Program-made: the position numbers and the translations under genes | Assembly: GCF_050789285.1 (NCBI RefSeq) | Contig: NZ_JBOUVX010000001.1 | Coordinates: 558,001-622,000, forward strand | DNA: 64,000 nt | Direction: 5' to 3' | DNA from: CAVPWP01 sp050789285 | GTDB lineage: Bacteria > Pseudomonadota > Alphaproteobacteria > Rhodobacterales > Rhodobacteraceae | Notes under the pieces: generated by a model | Seen by the model: the letters and a program-made list of their open reading frames with translations, nothing else | Database searches by the model: none | Told to the model about the DNA's origin: nothing | Part shown: positions 35,219 through 43,076 of the stretch, piece after piece | Position numbering within the stretch: position 1 is the first letter of the stretch | How the letters are laid out: each line of letters opens with the position of its first letter

Positions 35219-35806
35219 TTGCAAGCGTCTCTACGAACCGTGCTCTTCTCGACCGTGCTTGCCGGCCTTGCGGCTTGCGGCACGACCGATGCCCGCGAAA
35301 CCGATATCCTTCCCGCGACGAAGTGGGATCACCGCGCCGAGGCCCCCGTCTGGACCGAGGCAAGCATCGACGCGCTGCGCAGCTATGGGCAGCCGCTCGT
35401 GTCGCTGGTGCCGGCCGATGCCGAGACCTGGTGCCCTGGTTACGATACCGCCTCGGCGACCCAGCGCGAGGCCTTCTGGGTCGGCCTGTTGTCGGCGCTG
35501 GCCGAACACGAAAGCACCTGGAACCCGCGCGCCGTCGGTGGCGGCGGCCAGTGGTTCGGTCTGGTCCAGATCTCGCCCGCGACTGCGCGTGGCTATGGCT
35601 GCGACGCCGGTTCGGCCGAGGCGCTGAAGGACGGCACCAAGAACCTCAGCTGCGCGATCCGCATCTGGAGCCGCACCGTCACCCGGGACGGCGTGATCGC
35701 GGCCGGGGGTGGTGGCGTCGCGGCCGACTGGGGCCCGTTCCACCAGTCGTCCAAGCGGACGGCGATGATGGAGTGGACCCGCGCGCAGCCCTACTGCCGC
35801 GGCTAG
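35219..35806 (+). CDS. lipoprotein with transglycosylase SLT-type domain
   Basis: A lysozyme-like lytic transglycosylase domain, probably cutting peptidoglycan glycan strands in the periplasm. I set the start at TTG 35219, where AAGGGG lies seven bases upstream. It gives a lipoprotein signal MQASLRTVLFSTVLAGLAA with lipid Cys20. The catalytic glutamate is expected in ALAEHESTWNP (near residue 100), followed by QWFGLVQISPATARGYGC. Frames open further upstream lack a signal and homology. The length is 195. Anchor in the outer or inner membrane is not decided. Confidence 0.78.
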   Translation: MQASLRTVLFSTVLAGLAACGTTDARETDILPATKWDHRAEAPVWTEASIDALRSYGQPLVSLVPADAETWCPGYDTASATQREAFWVGLLSALAEHESTWNPRAVGGGGQWFGLVQISPATARGYGCDAGSAEALKDGTKNLSCAIRIWSRTVTRDGVIAAGGGGVAADWGPFHQSSKRTAMMEWTRAQPYCRG

Positions 35807-35882
35807 ACGCGGGCGCGGGGGCAGCGCGGCGGCGGGCCAGGCCGCACGCGGCCTTGGCCACGTCGACCATGGATTTCGTGCG

Positions 35883-36761
35883 TCAATGCGCGCCCATCGC
35901 GCCGCGGACCCATTCGGTCTGACGCGACACGTCAAGCAGCGACACGCCGGGCGCGTGACGCCCGCCCAGCGCCAGCGTCCGCGTGCGCAGCACCTCGATC
36001 GCCGCCTCCGAAGTGGCCGGCAGCGCCGCGGCCGGAATGGGCGCGCCGACGGTGACGCGATAGGGCTGGCGGGCCTTGTTCAGCGTCTCGTGGAACAGCG
36101 TGATGTCGCGCAGCGTCGGGTGGATCCGGTCGAAAAGATAGAACAGGGCCGAGTTTCGCGCCCGCAGGTTTACCGGGATCACCGGCAGGTCGAACTTGCG
36201 CGCGATCATCGCGGCCGACGCCATCCAGGGACGTTCGTAAAGGCGAAGCCCGCGGCGCTGGGCCAGCCGGCCCGAGGGGAAGATCACACCCAACCGCCCC
36301 TCGCCGATCGCACGGCGGGTGTAGGCCATGGTCTCGCGCGTCTTGGCGTGACAGCGCTTCTCGGGGCGCCATTCGACCGGGGCGACGATCGCGCCGAACT
36401 GCGGCAGCACGCGCAGGATGTCGGCGTTCGCGTAGAAGAACAGATCGCCCCGGACCGGCGACAGCAGGTGGTGCAGGATGATCCCGTCGGCGATGCCGGT
36501 CGGATGGTTCGCCACGATCAGCGCCGGGCCCCGCAAGGGCACGTTCGACAGCCCGTCGATCTCGACGTCGCGGGCAAGCATCTGTCCCAGTGTGCCCATG
36601 ATCTCGGCCGCCGGCCGGTCGCGGAAGTAGTCGGCCAGCGCCACGGTGCGGCCATAGCCCAGCAGGCGCATCAGGACCTCGCGCGCCGGGGCCGACCACG
36701 GTCGGTCCTCGAAGAGCCACGGGGCCCGTTCGGCGATAAGGGGATCGATCCGGTCGCGCAT
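35883..36761 (-). CDS. PlsC-like lysophospholipid acyltransferase family protein
   Basis: A putative acyltransferase, 292 residues. ANHPTGIADG is the His/Asp catalytic motif with five residues between, as in the hemolysin-like subfamily that may make ornithine lipid or phospholipids. GVIFPSGRLAQRRG is the second motif, and VIPVNLRARNS the third. I prefer ATG 36761, preceded by GGGGG; in-frame starts at 36773 (ATG) and 36791 (GTG) would add 4 or 10 residues. The substrate is unknown. No second gene such as olsB is nearby. Confidence 0.78.
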   Translation of the reverse strand: MRDRIDPLIAERAPWLFEDRPWSAPAREVLMRLLGYGRTVALADYFRDRPAAEIMGTLGQMLARDVEIDGLSNVPLRGPALIVANHPTGIADGIILHHLLSPVRGDLFFYANADILRVLPQFGAIVAPVEWRPEKRCHAKTRETMAYTRRAIGEGRLGVIFPSGRLAQRRGLRLYERPWMASAAMIARKFDLPVIPVNLRARNSALFYLFDRIHPTLRDITLFHETLNKARQPYRVTVGAPIPAAALPATSEAAIEVLRTRTLALGGRHAPGVSLLDVSRQTEWVRGAMGAH

Positions 36762-36903
36762 GGCAGCCCCCATGGCAGATTCGGGCAACACGACGATGAC
36801 AGTCTAGCACGAAACCTCGCCGCTCTGGGCCGCATGGTGCGGCCGGGCGTCCGGTTGGGCGGCCTCTTGCCCGCCTCTGGCGCGGGGCAGGGCGGGCGGA
36901 CCG

Positions 36904-39495
36904 CTAGCCGCCCAGGATGCGCCCCACCATTTCGCTCGTATCGCGCGACAGCCCGGGCGCCGCGGCGATCCGGCCAAGGGCTGCGCGCATCAGGTCCTGG
37001 CGGTCGGCATCATAGCGGCCGATCGTCTCGAAGGCGGTGGTCATGCGGGCGGTCGTCTGCGGGTTGACCGGATCCAGCCTGATCAGCCAGTCGGCCAGAA
37101 GATCATAGGCTGCCCCGTCCGCGCGGTGGAAGCCGGCCGGATGCGTGGCCAGCGCGCCGAACAGGGCGCGGAAGCGGTTGGGGTTCTTCCAGTCGAAGTC
37201 GGGATGCCGCGTCAGATCGCGGGCGATCTCGGCCGCGCGGTCGGGCATGGCCTGCGCGATCTGAAGCGAGAACCACTTGTCGATCACCAGCCGGTCATGG
37301 CGCCAGCGGCGATAGAAGGCCGACAGCGCCTCGCCCCCCGCGCCGTTGCCCACCGACAGAAGGCAACCCAGCGCGCCCAGTTCCTCGGTCATGTTGTCGG
37401 CACTGGCCACCTGCCGGGCCGCCGTGGCGCCGTCGTCAAGCCGGGTGATCAGCGTCAGCGCCGCCTGCCGCAGCGCACGGCAGCCGGCGGCCTTGGCGTC
37501 GGGCGTATAGGGGCCGGGCAGGTTCATCGCCTCGTAAAGACCCGGCAGCACCCCGCGCAGATGCTGCGCGACCCGCGCCTCGAGCCGGCGTCGCGCGGCA
37601 TGGATCGCGTCGGGGTCGGGCGTGGTGCCGGCGTCGTGCAGGGTCTGGGCCATGTCGTCCTCACCCGGCAGGCGCAGCGCCAGCGCGCGGAACGCGGGGT
37701 CGAGCGTGTCGTCGCGCAGCATGCGTTCAAGCGCGTCAAGATAGGCTCCGCCGGGTTCGGCGTCGCGCGTGACCATGTCGACCAGCACGTCCTTGGCCAG
37801 TTGCCGCCCGGCCTCCCACTTGTTGAAGGGGTCGGTGTCATGCGCCAGCAGGAAGGCCCGTTCCTCGGGCGTGGTTCGCCGTTCAAGGATCACCGGGGCC
37901 GAGAAGCCGCGCAGGATCGACGGCACCGGACGCGCGGCCAGCCCCTCGAAGGTGAAGCTTTGCTCGGCTTCGGTCATCTCGAGGATGGTCGTCGGCACGA
38001 CCTCGTCGCCATTGGGGTTGAGAAGCCCCACGGCCACGGGGATGACCTGCGGGTGCTTCTCGGGCTGGCCGGGCGTGGGTGGGGTGTGCTGCCGCAGGTG
38101 CAGGGTGAAGCGGCCGTCCCGATACTCTTCCGACACCTCGAGACGCGGCGTGCCGGCCTGCGCATACCACCGCTTGAACTGCGAAAGGTCGCGTCCTGTG
38201 GCGTCCTCGAACACCGTCAGCCAGTCCTCGATCGTGGCGGCCTCGCCGTCGTGACGCGCGAAGTAAAGGTCAAGCGCGCGGCGATAGCCGTCGTCGCCGA
38301 CCAGCCGCTTCAGCATCCCGATGACCTCGGCCCCTTTCTCATAGACGGTCGCCGTGTAGAAATTGTTGATCTCGATATAGTTTTCGGGACGCACCGGGTG
38401 GGCCAGAGGGCCGTTGTCCTCGCGGAACTGGCGGGCACGCAGCAACAGCACGTCGTCGATCCGCTTGACCGCGTGGCTGCGCATCTCGCCGGTGAACTGC
38501 TGGTCGCGGAAGACCGTCAGCCCTTCCTTCAGGCACAGCTGGAACCAGTCGCGGCAGGTGATGCGGTTGCCGGTCCAGTTGTGGAAGTATTCATGCGCGA
38601 TGATCCCCTCGATCATCTCGTAGTCGCGGTCGGTCGCCGTCTGGGGCGACGCCAGAACGTAACGGGAGTTGAAAATGTTCAATCCCTTGTTCTCCATCGC
38701 GCCCATGTTGAAGTCGTCGACGGCCACGATGTTGAAAACCGACAAGTCGTATTCGCGGCCATAGACCTCTTCGTCCCAGCGCATCGAGCGTTTTAGCGCG
38801 TCGAGCGCGTAGTCGCACTTGCCCTCGTCGCCCGGGCGGACCCAGACGTTCAGCGCGACTTCGCGGCCCGAGGCGGTGGTGAACCGGTCCGACACCGCGA
38901 CAAGATCGCCCGCGACCAGCGCGAAAAGATAGGCGGGCTTGGGCCAGGGATCGTGCCATTCGGCCCAGCCCGCGCCCTGCGCCACCGGATCGCCGTTCGA
39001 CAGCATGACCGGCGTGTCGGCTTCGATCCGCACGGTGAAGGGCGCCATCACGTCGGGGCGGTCGGGGTAGAAGGTGATCTTGCGGAACCCTTCGGCCTCG
39101 CACTGGGTGCAGTACATGCCCTTCGACATGTAAAGCCCCTCGAGCGCGGTGTTCGCCTCGGGCGCGATCTCGACCTCGGCTTCCCAGGTGAAGGGGGCAT
39201 CGGGCACGGCGCAGGTCAGCCCGCGCGCGTCGACGTCGGGCGAAACCGGGCGGCCGTCGATCGCGGCGCCGATCAGCGTCAGCCCCTCGCCATCAAGACG
39301 GAAGGGACCCGGCGCCTCGGGGTTCGGCCGGAAGCGGATGCGCGCGCGCACCCGCGTGGCCCCGGGCGCCAGCCGGAAGGTGAGGTGCACCTCGTCGACC
39401 CAGTGGCTGGGGGCGCGGTAGTCCGCAAGGTAAACGGCCCCGGGGGCGGCCCCGGGGGCGGCTTGGGCGGCGGCTTGGGCGACGGATTCGGTCAT
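36904..39495 (-). CDS. pepN: aminopeptidase N (M1 family)
   Basis: Zinc metallopeptidase that removes N-terminal residues, cytosolic. It is 863 residues from ATG 39495 (MTESVAQAAAQ); the E. coli enzyme has 870. The exopeptidase motif MGAMENKGLN is followed by HEYFHNWTGNRITCRDWFQ with zinc ligands, and the third ligand is in LKEGLTVFRD. The C-terminal DUF3458-type Ig-like and helical domains follow. A longer frame by 14 residues is possible but lacks support; GGAGAGG precedes 39495. Confidence 0.95.
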   Translation of the reverse strand: MTESVAQAAAQAAPGAAPGAVYLADYRAPSHWVDEVHLTFRLAPGATRVRARIRFRPNPEAPGPFRLDGEGLTLIGAAIDGRPVSPDVDARGLTCAVPDAPFTWEAEVEIAPEANTALEGLYMSKGMYCTQCEAEGFRKITFYPDRPDVMAPFTVRIEADTPVMLSNGDPVAQGAGWAEWHDPWPKPAYLFALVAGDLVAVSDRFTTASGREVALNVWVRPGDEGKCDYALDALKRSMRWDEEVYGREYDLSVFNIVAVDDFNMGAMENKGLNIFNSRYVLASPQTATDRDYEMIEGIIAHEYFHNWTGNRITCRDWFQLCLKEGLTVFRDQQFTGEMRSHAVKRIDDVLLLRARQFREDNGPLAHPVRPENYIEINNFYTATVYEKGAEVIGMLKRLVGDDGYRRALDLYFARHDGEAATIEDWLTVFEDATGRDLSQFKRWYAQAGTPRLEVSEEYRDGRFTLHLRQHTPPTPGQPEKHPQVIPVAVGLLNPNGDEVVPTTILEMTEAEQSFTFEGLAARPVPSILRGFSAPVILERRTTPEERAFLLAHDTDPFNKWEAGRQLAKDVLVDMVTRDAEPGGAYLDALERMLRDDTLDPAFRALALRLPGEDDMAQTLHDAGTTPDPDAIHAARRRLEARVAQHLRGVLPGLYEAMNLPGPYTPDAKAAGCRALRQAALTLITRLDDGATAARQVASADNMTEELGALGCLLSVGNGAGGEALSAFYRRWRHDRLVIDKWFSLQIAQAMPDRAAEIARDLTRHPDFDWKNPNRFRALFGALATHPAGFHRADGAAYDLLADWLIRLDPVNPQTTARMTTAFETIGRYDADRQDLMRAALGRIAAAPGLSRDTSEMVGRILGG

Positions 39496-39590
39496 GGGCC
39501 TCTCCGATGGGATGCACTGCTCGGTTCGACTTCGCAAGCTAGTGGGCTAAGTCGTCCCCCTCAACACGGGAAACGGAAAGGAGCCAACCC

Positions 39591-39758
39591 ATGTCGGCAC
39601 CCGAAACGAACGTCGAAAAGCAGGCCCGCCGCCACAAGGGACCGCTGCTGGGAATTGCGGTGGCGATTCTTGCGGCCCTCGTCGCCCTGGTGGCCGTCGG
39701 GCTGTTCGCGTCGACCGATGACGCCCCCGACGTCCCTCCGGCCGAATTGGCCGACTGA
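39591..39758 (+). CDS. 55-residue single-pass membrane peptide
   Basis: Starts at ATG 39591 after AAGGAG at 39577-39582. The N-terminus is polar and basic (NVEKQARRHKGP), then one hydrophobic helix of about 22 residues (LLGIAVAILAALVALVAVGL) and a short acidic C-terminus (STDDAPDVPPAELAD). The strong ribosome binding site, the clean membrane topology and the third-position GC support a real small gene. It is divergent from pepN and lies 57 bases before the photolyase gene. No function is known; I see no family. Confidence 0.65.
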   Translation: MSAPETNVEKQARRHKGPLLGIAVAILAALVALVAVGLFASTDDAPDVPPAELAD

Positions 39759-39815
39759 CGCAACCTTGCCCGCAGGCCCTACCCGCCGGACGCGGCGACG
39801 CTAGATCGCGCTCCG

Positions 39816-41333
39816 ATGGTCACTGTCCTGTGGTTCAAGCGCGATCTGCGCGTCACCGATCACCCCGCGCTCGCCCATGCGGCGGCGCTGGGGGGTCCTG
39901 TGCTGCCGCTCTACATCGTGGAACCCGACTACTGGCGCCTGCCCGACACGTCGCACCGGCACTGGGCCTTCACCGCCGACTGCCTGCGCGATCTTCGCAC
40001 CGCGCTGGGCCGGCTTGGCGCGCCGCTTGCGTTGCGCGTGGGCAATGCCGCAGCGGTGCTTCAGGCGCTGCATGACGCCCACGGCGTCACGGCGATCGTC
40101 AGCCACGAGGAAACCGGCAACTTGTGGACCTTCGCCCGCGACCGGCGCGTCGCCGCCTGGGCGCGGGCAGTGGGTCTTCCCTGGGTCGAGTTGCCGCAAT
40201 CGGGCGTCGTGCGGCGCCTGAAGGGCCGCGACGGCTGGGCCGCGGCGAGGGACGGCGTCGTCTTCGCCGATGCGGCGCCGACCCCTGCGGCCCTGCGCTC
40301 CGTGCCGGGACTCGATCCCGGAGCCATCCCGTCGGCCGCCGACCTCGGCCTTGCGCCCGACGGCTGCGCGGCCCGCCAACCGGGCGGACGCGCGGCCGCC
40401 GAGGGCCTGCTGGCCTCGTTCCTGACCGAACGTGGCCGCGACTACCGGCGCGCGATGTCAGCGCCCGGTCCGGGCGCCCGGGCCTGCTCGCGCCTTTCCC
40501 CTCATCTGGCGCTGGGCACGCTGTCGGTGCGCGAGGCCGCCCAGGCCGCCGCCGCCCGGCAGCGCGCAGTCCGTGGCACCCGTGACGGCTGGGGCGGCAG
40601 CCTGAGGTCCTTCCAGGCACGGCTAGCCTGGCGCGACCACTTCATCCAGAAGCTCGAGGACGAGCCCGAGATCGAGACGCGCTGCCTTCACTCGGCCTAT
40701 GAAGGATTGCGCCCGCGCATCCCCGACGCCGCGCGGCTGGCCGCCTGGGAGGCGGGCGAGACGGGCCTGCCGTTCCTTGACGCCTGCATGCGGTCGCTCC
40801 GGGCCACGGGCTGGCTCAACTTCCGCATGCGCGCCATGCTTGTCTCGGTCGCCTCCTGCCACCTCTGGCTCGACTGGCGGGCGACGGGGCCGGTGCTGGC
40901 GCGGCTCTTCACCGACTACGAACCCGGCATCCACTGGAGCCAGATGCAGATGCAGTCCGGCACCACGGGGATGAACACGGTCCGGATCTACAATCCGGTC
41001 AAGCAGGGCCGCGACCAGGACCCGCGCGGAGAGTTCACCCGCCGCTGGCTGCCCGAACTGGCCGGCGTGCCCGACGCCGTCCTGCACGAGCCCTGGCGCT
41101 GGGACGGGGCAGGGCGCCTGCGCTACCCGCCGCCGGTGGTCGACGTGGCCGAGGCCGCCCGCGCCGCCCGCGCCGCCCTCTGGGGCCAGCGAAAGGGAGA
41201 GGCCTTCCGCGCCGAGGCCGCCCGCGTGGTCGAGAAACACGCCAGCCGCAAGGACGCGCGCTTCGTCAACGACCGCGCGCCCCGGCGGACATCCCCGCCG
41301 CCCGACGACCGGCAACTGGGCTTCGACCTCTGA
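39816..41333 (+). CDS. cryptochrome / DNA photolyase family protein
   Basis: A flavoprotein of 505 residues that probably repairs UV-induced pyrimidine dimers with light. TVLWFKRDLRVTDHPAL is the alpha/beta domain that binds the antenna cofactor. In the FAD domain RLAWRDHFIQ, TGLPFLDACMRSLRATGWLNFRMR, and the loop IHWSQMQMQSG are seen, followed by RIYNPVKQGRDQDPRGEF. The QMQMQSGTTGMN loop differs from the class I E. coli type, so a cryptochrome-like or distinct photolyase subclass is possible. It overlaps the DUF2256 start by one base. Confidence 0.9.
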   Translation: MVTVLWFKRDLRVTDHPALAHAAALGGPVLPLYIVEPDYWRLPDTSHRHWAFTADCLRDLRTALGRLGAPLALRVGNAAAVLQALHDAHGVTAIVSHEETGNLWTFARDRRVAAWARAVGLPWVELPQSGVVRRLKGRDGWAAARDGVVFADAAPTPAALRSVPGLDPGAIPSAADLGLAPDGCAARQPGGRAAAEGLLASFLTERGRDYRRAMSAPGPGARACSRLSPHLALGTLSVREAAQAAAARQRAVRGTRDGWGGSLRSFQARLAWRDHFIQKLEDEPEIETRCLHSAYEGLRPRIPDAARLAAWEAGETGLPFLDACMRSLRATGWLNFRMRAMLVSVASCHLWLDWRATGPVLARLFTDYEPGIHWSQMQMQSGTTGMNTVRIYNPVKQGRDQDPRGEFTRRWLPELAGVPDAVLHEPWRWDGAGRLRYPPPVVDVAEAARAARAALWGQRKGEAFRAEAARVVEKHASRKDARFVNDRAPRRTSPPPDDRQLGFDL

Positions 41334-41488
41334 TGCCCAGGGGCGTGAAGAAGCGGGACCTTCCCGCCAAGACCTGCGCCACCTGCGGGCGTCCCTTCGT
41401 CTGGCGGAAGAAGTGGGACAAGGTCTGGGACGAGGTCCGTTACTGCTCGGATCGGTGCCGGGCGGCGAAAGGCCGCCCGAAGTCCTGA
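41333..41488 (+). CDS. DUF2256 zinc-ribbon small protein
   Basis: A 51-residue protein with its ATG sharing one base with the photolyase stop (TGATG). Four Cys at 15, 18, 38 and 42 form a CxxC...CxxxC zinc-ribbon. Trp-rich RPFVWRKKWDKVWDEV and the basic ends fit DUF2256. DUF2256 genes are known to me as frequent neighbours of photolyase genes, so translational coupling suggests a helper role in flavoprotein repair or assembly, not shown. Confidence 0.87.
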   Translation: MPRGVKKRDLPAKTCATCGRPFVWRKKWDKVWDEVRYCSDRCRAAKGRPKS

Positions 41489-41495
41489 TCCCGTT

Positions 41496-41542
41496 TTCTT
41501 CTTGGGTCAAATATCCCGGGGGTGCGGGGGCAGAGCCCCCGC
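41496..41542 (-). repeat. hairpin-plus-box intergenic element, copy B
   Basis: On the minus strand: hairpin GCGGGGGC-TCT-GCCCCCGC (41542 to 41524) followed by the AATATTTGACCCAAGAAGAA-type box (to 41496). It lies 3' of the SRPBCC gene 41556-42014, with the hairpin next to that gene, and also separates it from DUF2256. Confidence 0.75.
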
Positions 41543-41555
41543 GGCGCGCCCCCTC

Positions 41556-42014
41556 TCACGCAGCCCCGACATGGCGGGCAAGCTTGCCCAGCGTCTGAAG
41601 ACCCAGCTCCGCCGCGCCGAACCCCTTCGCGGTCCGGTATTCCTCTGCCGTCACGAAGGCCATCGAGAGCGTCACCTTCGTCCGTCCGCCCAGGTCCTCG
41701 AAGGTGACCGTGCCCTCGGCGTGTTCCGGCCCGTCCTCGCCCCAAAGCAGAAGGTAGTCGATGCGCGTTCGCGGCTCCATGCGGACATAGCGGTGGTGGT
41801 TGGGGAAGACCGTGCCGTCCGGCCCGATCATGTCGAACACCCATTCGCCGCCCTGACGCAGGTCGATGCGCATGGTCCGGCAGGTAAACCCGTCGGGCCC
41901 CCACCAGACCGGCAGCGCATCGGGGCTTGTCCAGGCCCCCCAGACCAGTTCCACTGGCGCGTCGATCACGCGCTCGATCGTCATGGTGCGGTCGGAACGA
42001 TCGGACTGGGTCAT
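41556..42014 (-). CDS. SRPBCC / AHSA1 protein, distal gene of arsR operon
   Basis: A 152-residue protein of the START-like fold: IERVIDAPVELVWGAWTSPDAL opens the domain, GGEWVFDMIGPDG and TVTFEDLGGRTKVT follow. Start overlaps the stop of the other SRPBCC gene by four bases, so they are coupled. The first gene of the group is an ArsR regulator. ArsR-SRPBCC pairs are common; the ligand is unknown, and a small hydrophobic or toxic compound sensed by the regulator is only a guess. Confidence 0.87.
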   Translation of the reverse strand: MTQSDRSDRTMTIERVIDAPVELVWGAWTSPDALPVWWGPDGFTCRTMRIDLRQGGEWVFDMIGPDGTVFPNHHRYVRMEPRTRIDYLLLWGEDGPEHAEGTVTFEDLGGRTKVTLSMAFVTAEEYRTAKGFGAAELGLQTLGKLARHVGAA

Positions 42015-42487
42015 CGCGTGAGCGCCTGTGCGTATTCTTCAAGCTGTTCCGCCACGGTCCCCCAGCCTTCGTGGAACCCCATCGCCGCGTGCTGTGCCGC
42101 GGCCTCGCGGCTGCGGTGGCGGGCGACGGCGGTGTAGCGGGTGCGGCCGTTTCCGATGTCCTCGAAGGTGACGATCGCGGTCATGAAGGGCTCGGGGGCG
42201 GGCTTCCAGCCTTCGGTGTAGGTGTCGGTGAAGACAAGCTTCTCGTTCGGCACCACCTCGAGGTAGACGCCCCTGTTCTCCATGATCGCACCGTCCACGT
42301 CGAAGGTCGTGTCGCAGGCGCCGCCGACCCGCACGTCAAGACGGCAGGCGGTCACCTTGTGGGGCTTCGGCACGAACCAGTGGACAAGGTGCTCGGGCGT
42401 GGTCCAGCAGTCATACAGAAGCTCCCGCGGGGCGTTCACCTCGCGCGTCAGAACAAGGTCAAGCTCGGGGTCGAGGTCGGACTCCAT
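42011..42487 (-). CDS. SRPBCC / AHSA1 protein, middle gene of arsR operon
   Basis: A 158-residue protein of the same fold: VLTREVNAPRELLYDCWTTP, HWFVPKPHKVTACRLDVRVGG, and IVTFEDIGNGRTRYTAVARH. It resembles the distal SRPBCC gene only at family level, so the two are probably separate ligands or old paralogues. It lies 47 bases after arsR and overlaps the next gene by four bases. It contains one Cys in each of YDCWTT, TACRLD and GGACDTT; no metal site is obvious. Confidence 0.87.
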   Translation of the reverse strand: MESDLDPELDLVLTREVNAPRELLYDCWTTPEHLVHWFVPKPHKVTACRLDVRVGGACDTTFDVDGAIMENRGVYLEVVPNEKLVFTDTYTEGWKPAPEPFMTAIVTFEDIGNGRTRYTAVARHRSREAAAQHAAMGFHEGWGTVAEQLEEYAQALTR

Positions 42488-42534
42488 CGGTCGTCTCCTT
42501 CATGGTCCGATGCGTGGTCCGGCGCGCCGGACGC

Positions 42535-42885
42535 TTATTCGGGTCCCTGTCGCCCTTTCGCGGCAAGGCCCATGACATAGGCATCAAGTCGGTCGAGGCG
42601 GCCCTCCCAAAGCACCTGCTGGTCGTCGATCCAGCGGCGGGCGGGGGCGAGCGCGACGGGATTGGCGCGGCAGATGCGGGTGCGGCCCTGCTTCTCGGTC
42701 TCGACAAGTCCGCTTCGCTCTAGCTTCGCCAGGTGGGCAAGGACCGTGGGCAGGGCGACCTCGAAGGGCGCGGCCAGTTCGCTCACGGTCTTCGGGCCGT
42801 CCATCAGGCGGCTCAGCATCTCGCGCCGCGTCGGGTCGGCCAGGGCCTGAAACAGCGTGTCGAGCGCGGGATCGTGAAGCGACAT
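42535..42885 (-). CDS. ArsR family transcriptional regulator
   Basis: A 116-residue winged-helix regulator. LFQALADPTRREMLSRL is the typical start of the domain, and the recognition helix lies in FEVALPTVLAHLAKLERSGLVE. I use ATG 42885 (MSLHDPALD); a frame 13 residues longer would run into the promoter. No metal-binding CxC box is present, so it belongs to the non-metal type seen beside SRPBCC genes. It heads the operon and should repress it through the two boxes upstream. Confidence 0.9.
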   Translation of the reverse strand: MSLHDPALDTLFQALADPTRREMLSRLMDGPKTVSELAAPFEVALPTVLAHLAKLERSGLVETEKQGRTRICRANPVALAPARRWIDDQQVLWEGRLDRLDAYVMGLAAKGRQGPE

Positions 42886-42905
42886 GGGCGATTCGCCTAG
42901 AATGG

Positions 42906-42946
42906 TTAGCCGATCATCTAACAAAATTACTTAGCTGACAAGCTAA
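42906..42946 (-). promoter_or_regulatory. arsR promoter with two TTAG-N8-CTAA operator boxes
   Basis: Two copies of TTAG-N8-CTAA lie at 42906-42921 and 42931-42946, centred 25 bp apart. The right one extends to ACTTAGCT-GACA-AGCTAAGT (42929-42948), a perfect 8-bp palindrome. On the minus strand a promoter fits exactly: -35 TTGTCA (42941-42936), spacer 17, -10 GATGAT (42918-42913). One box covers the -35, the other the -10. This is the layout of a self-repressing ArsR operon. Confidence 0.75.
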
Positions 42947-42969
42947 GTGTCGGGCCGTGTCCAGGGCTT

Positions 42970-42993
42970 GGAAATTGGTCACATTTCCTGACC
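42970..42993. promoter_or_regulatory. overlapping palindromes upstream of malate synthase
   Basis: GGAAAT-N7-ATTTCC (42970-42988) and GGTCA-N7-TGACC (42977-42993) overlap. Both have 7-base spacers and perfect arms. They lie about 85-105 bases before the glcB start and may be operators for a glyoxylate or acetate regulator; the regulator is not identified. Confidence 0.4.
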
Positions 42994-43076
42994 GCAGCCG
43001 TTGATTGTCGGACGGATTGCCGCTAGGTCTGCCCACCGCATGCGGCGGCATACCGCCCCAGCCAACGGAGGGCATC

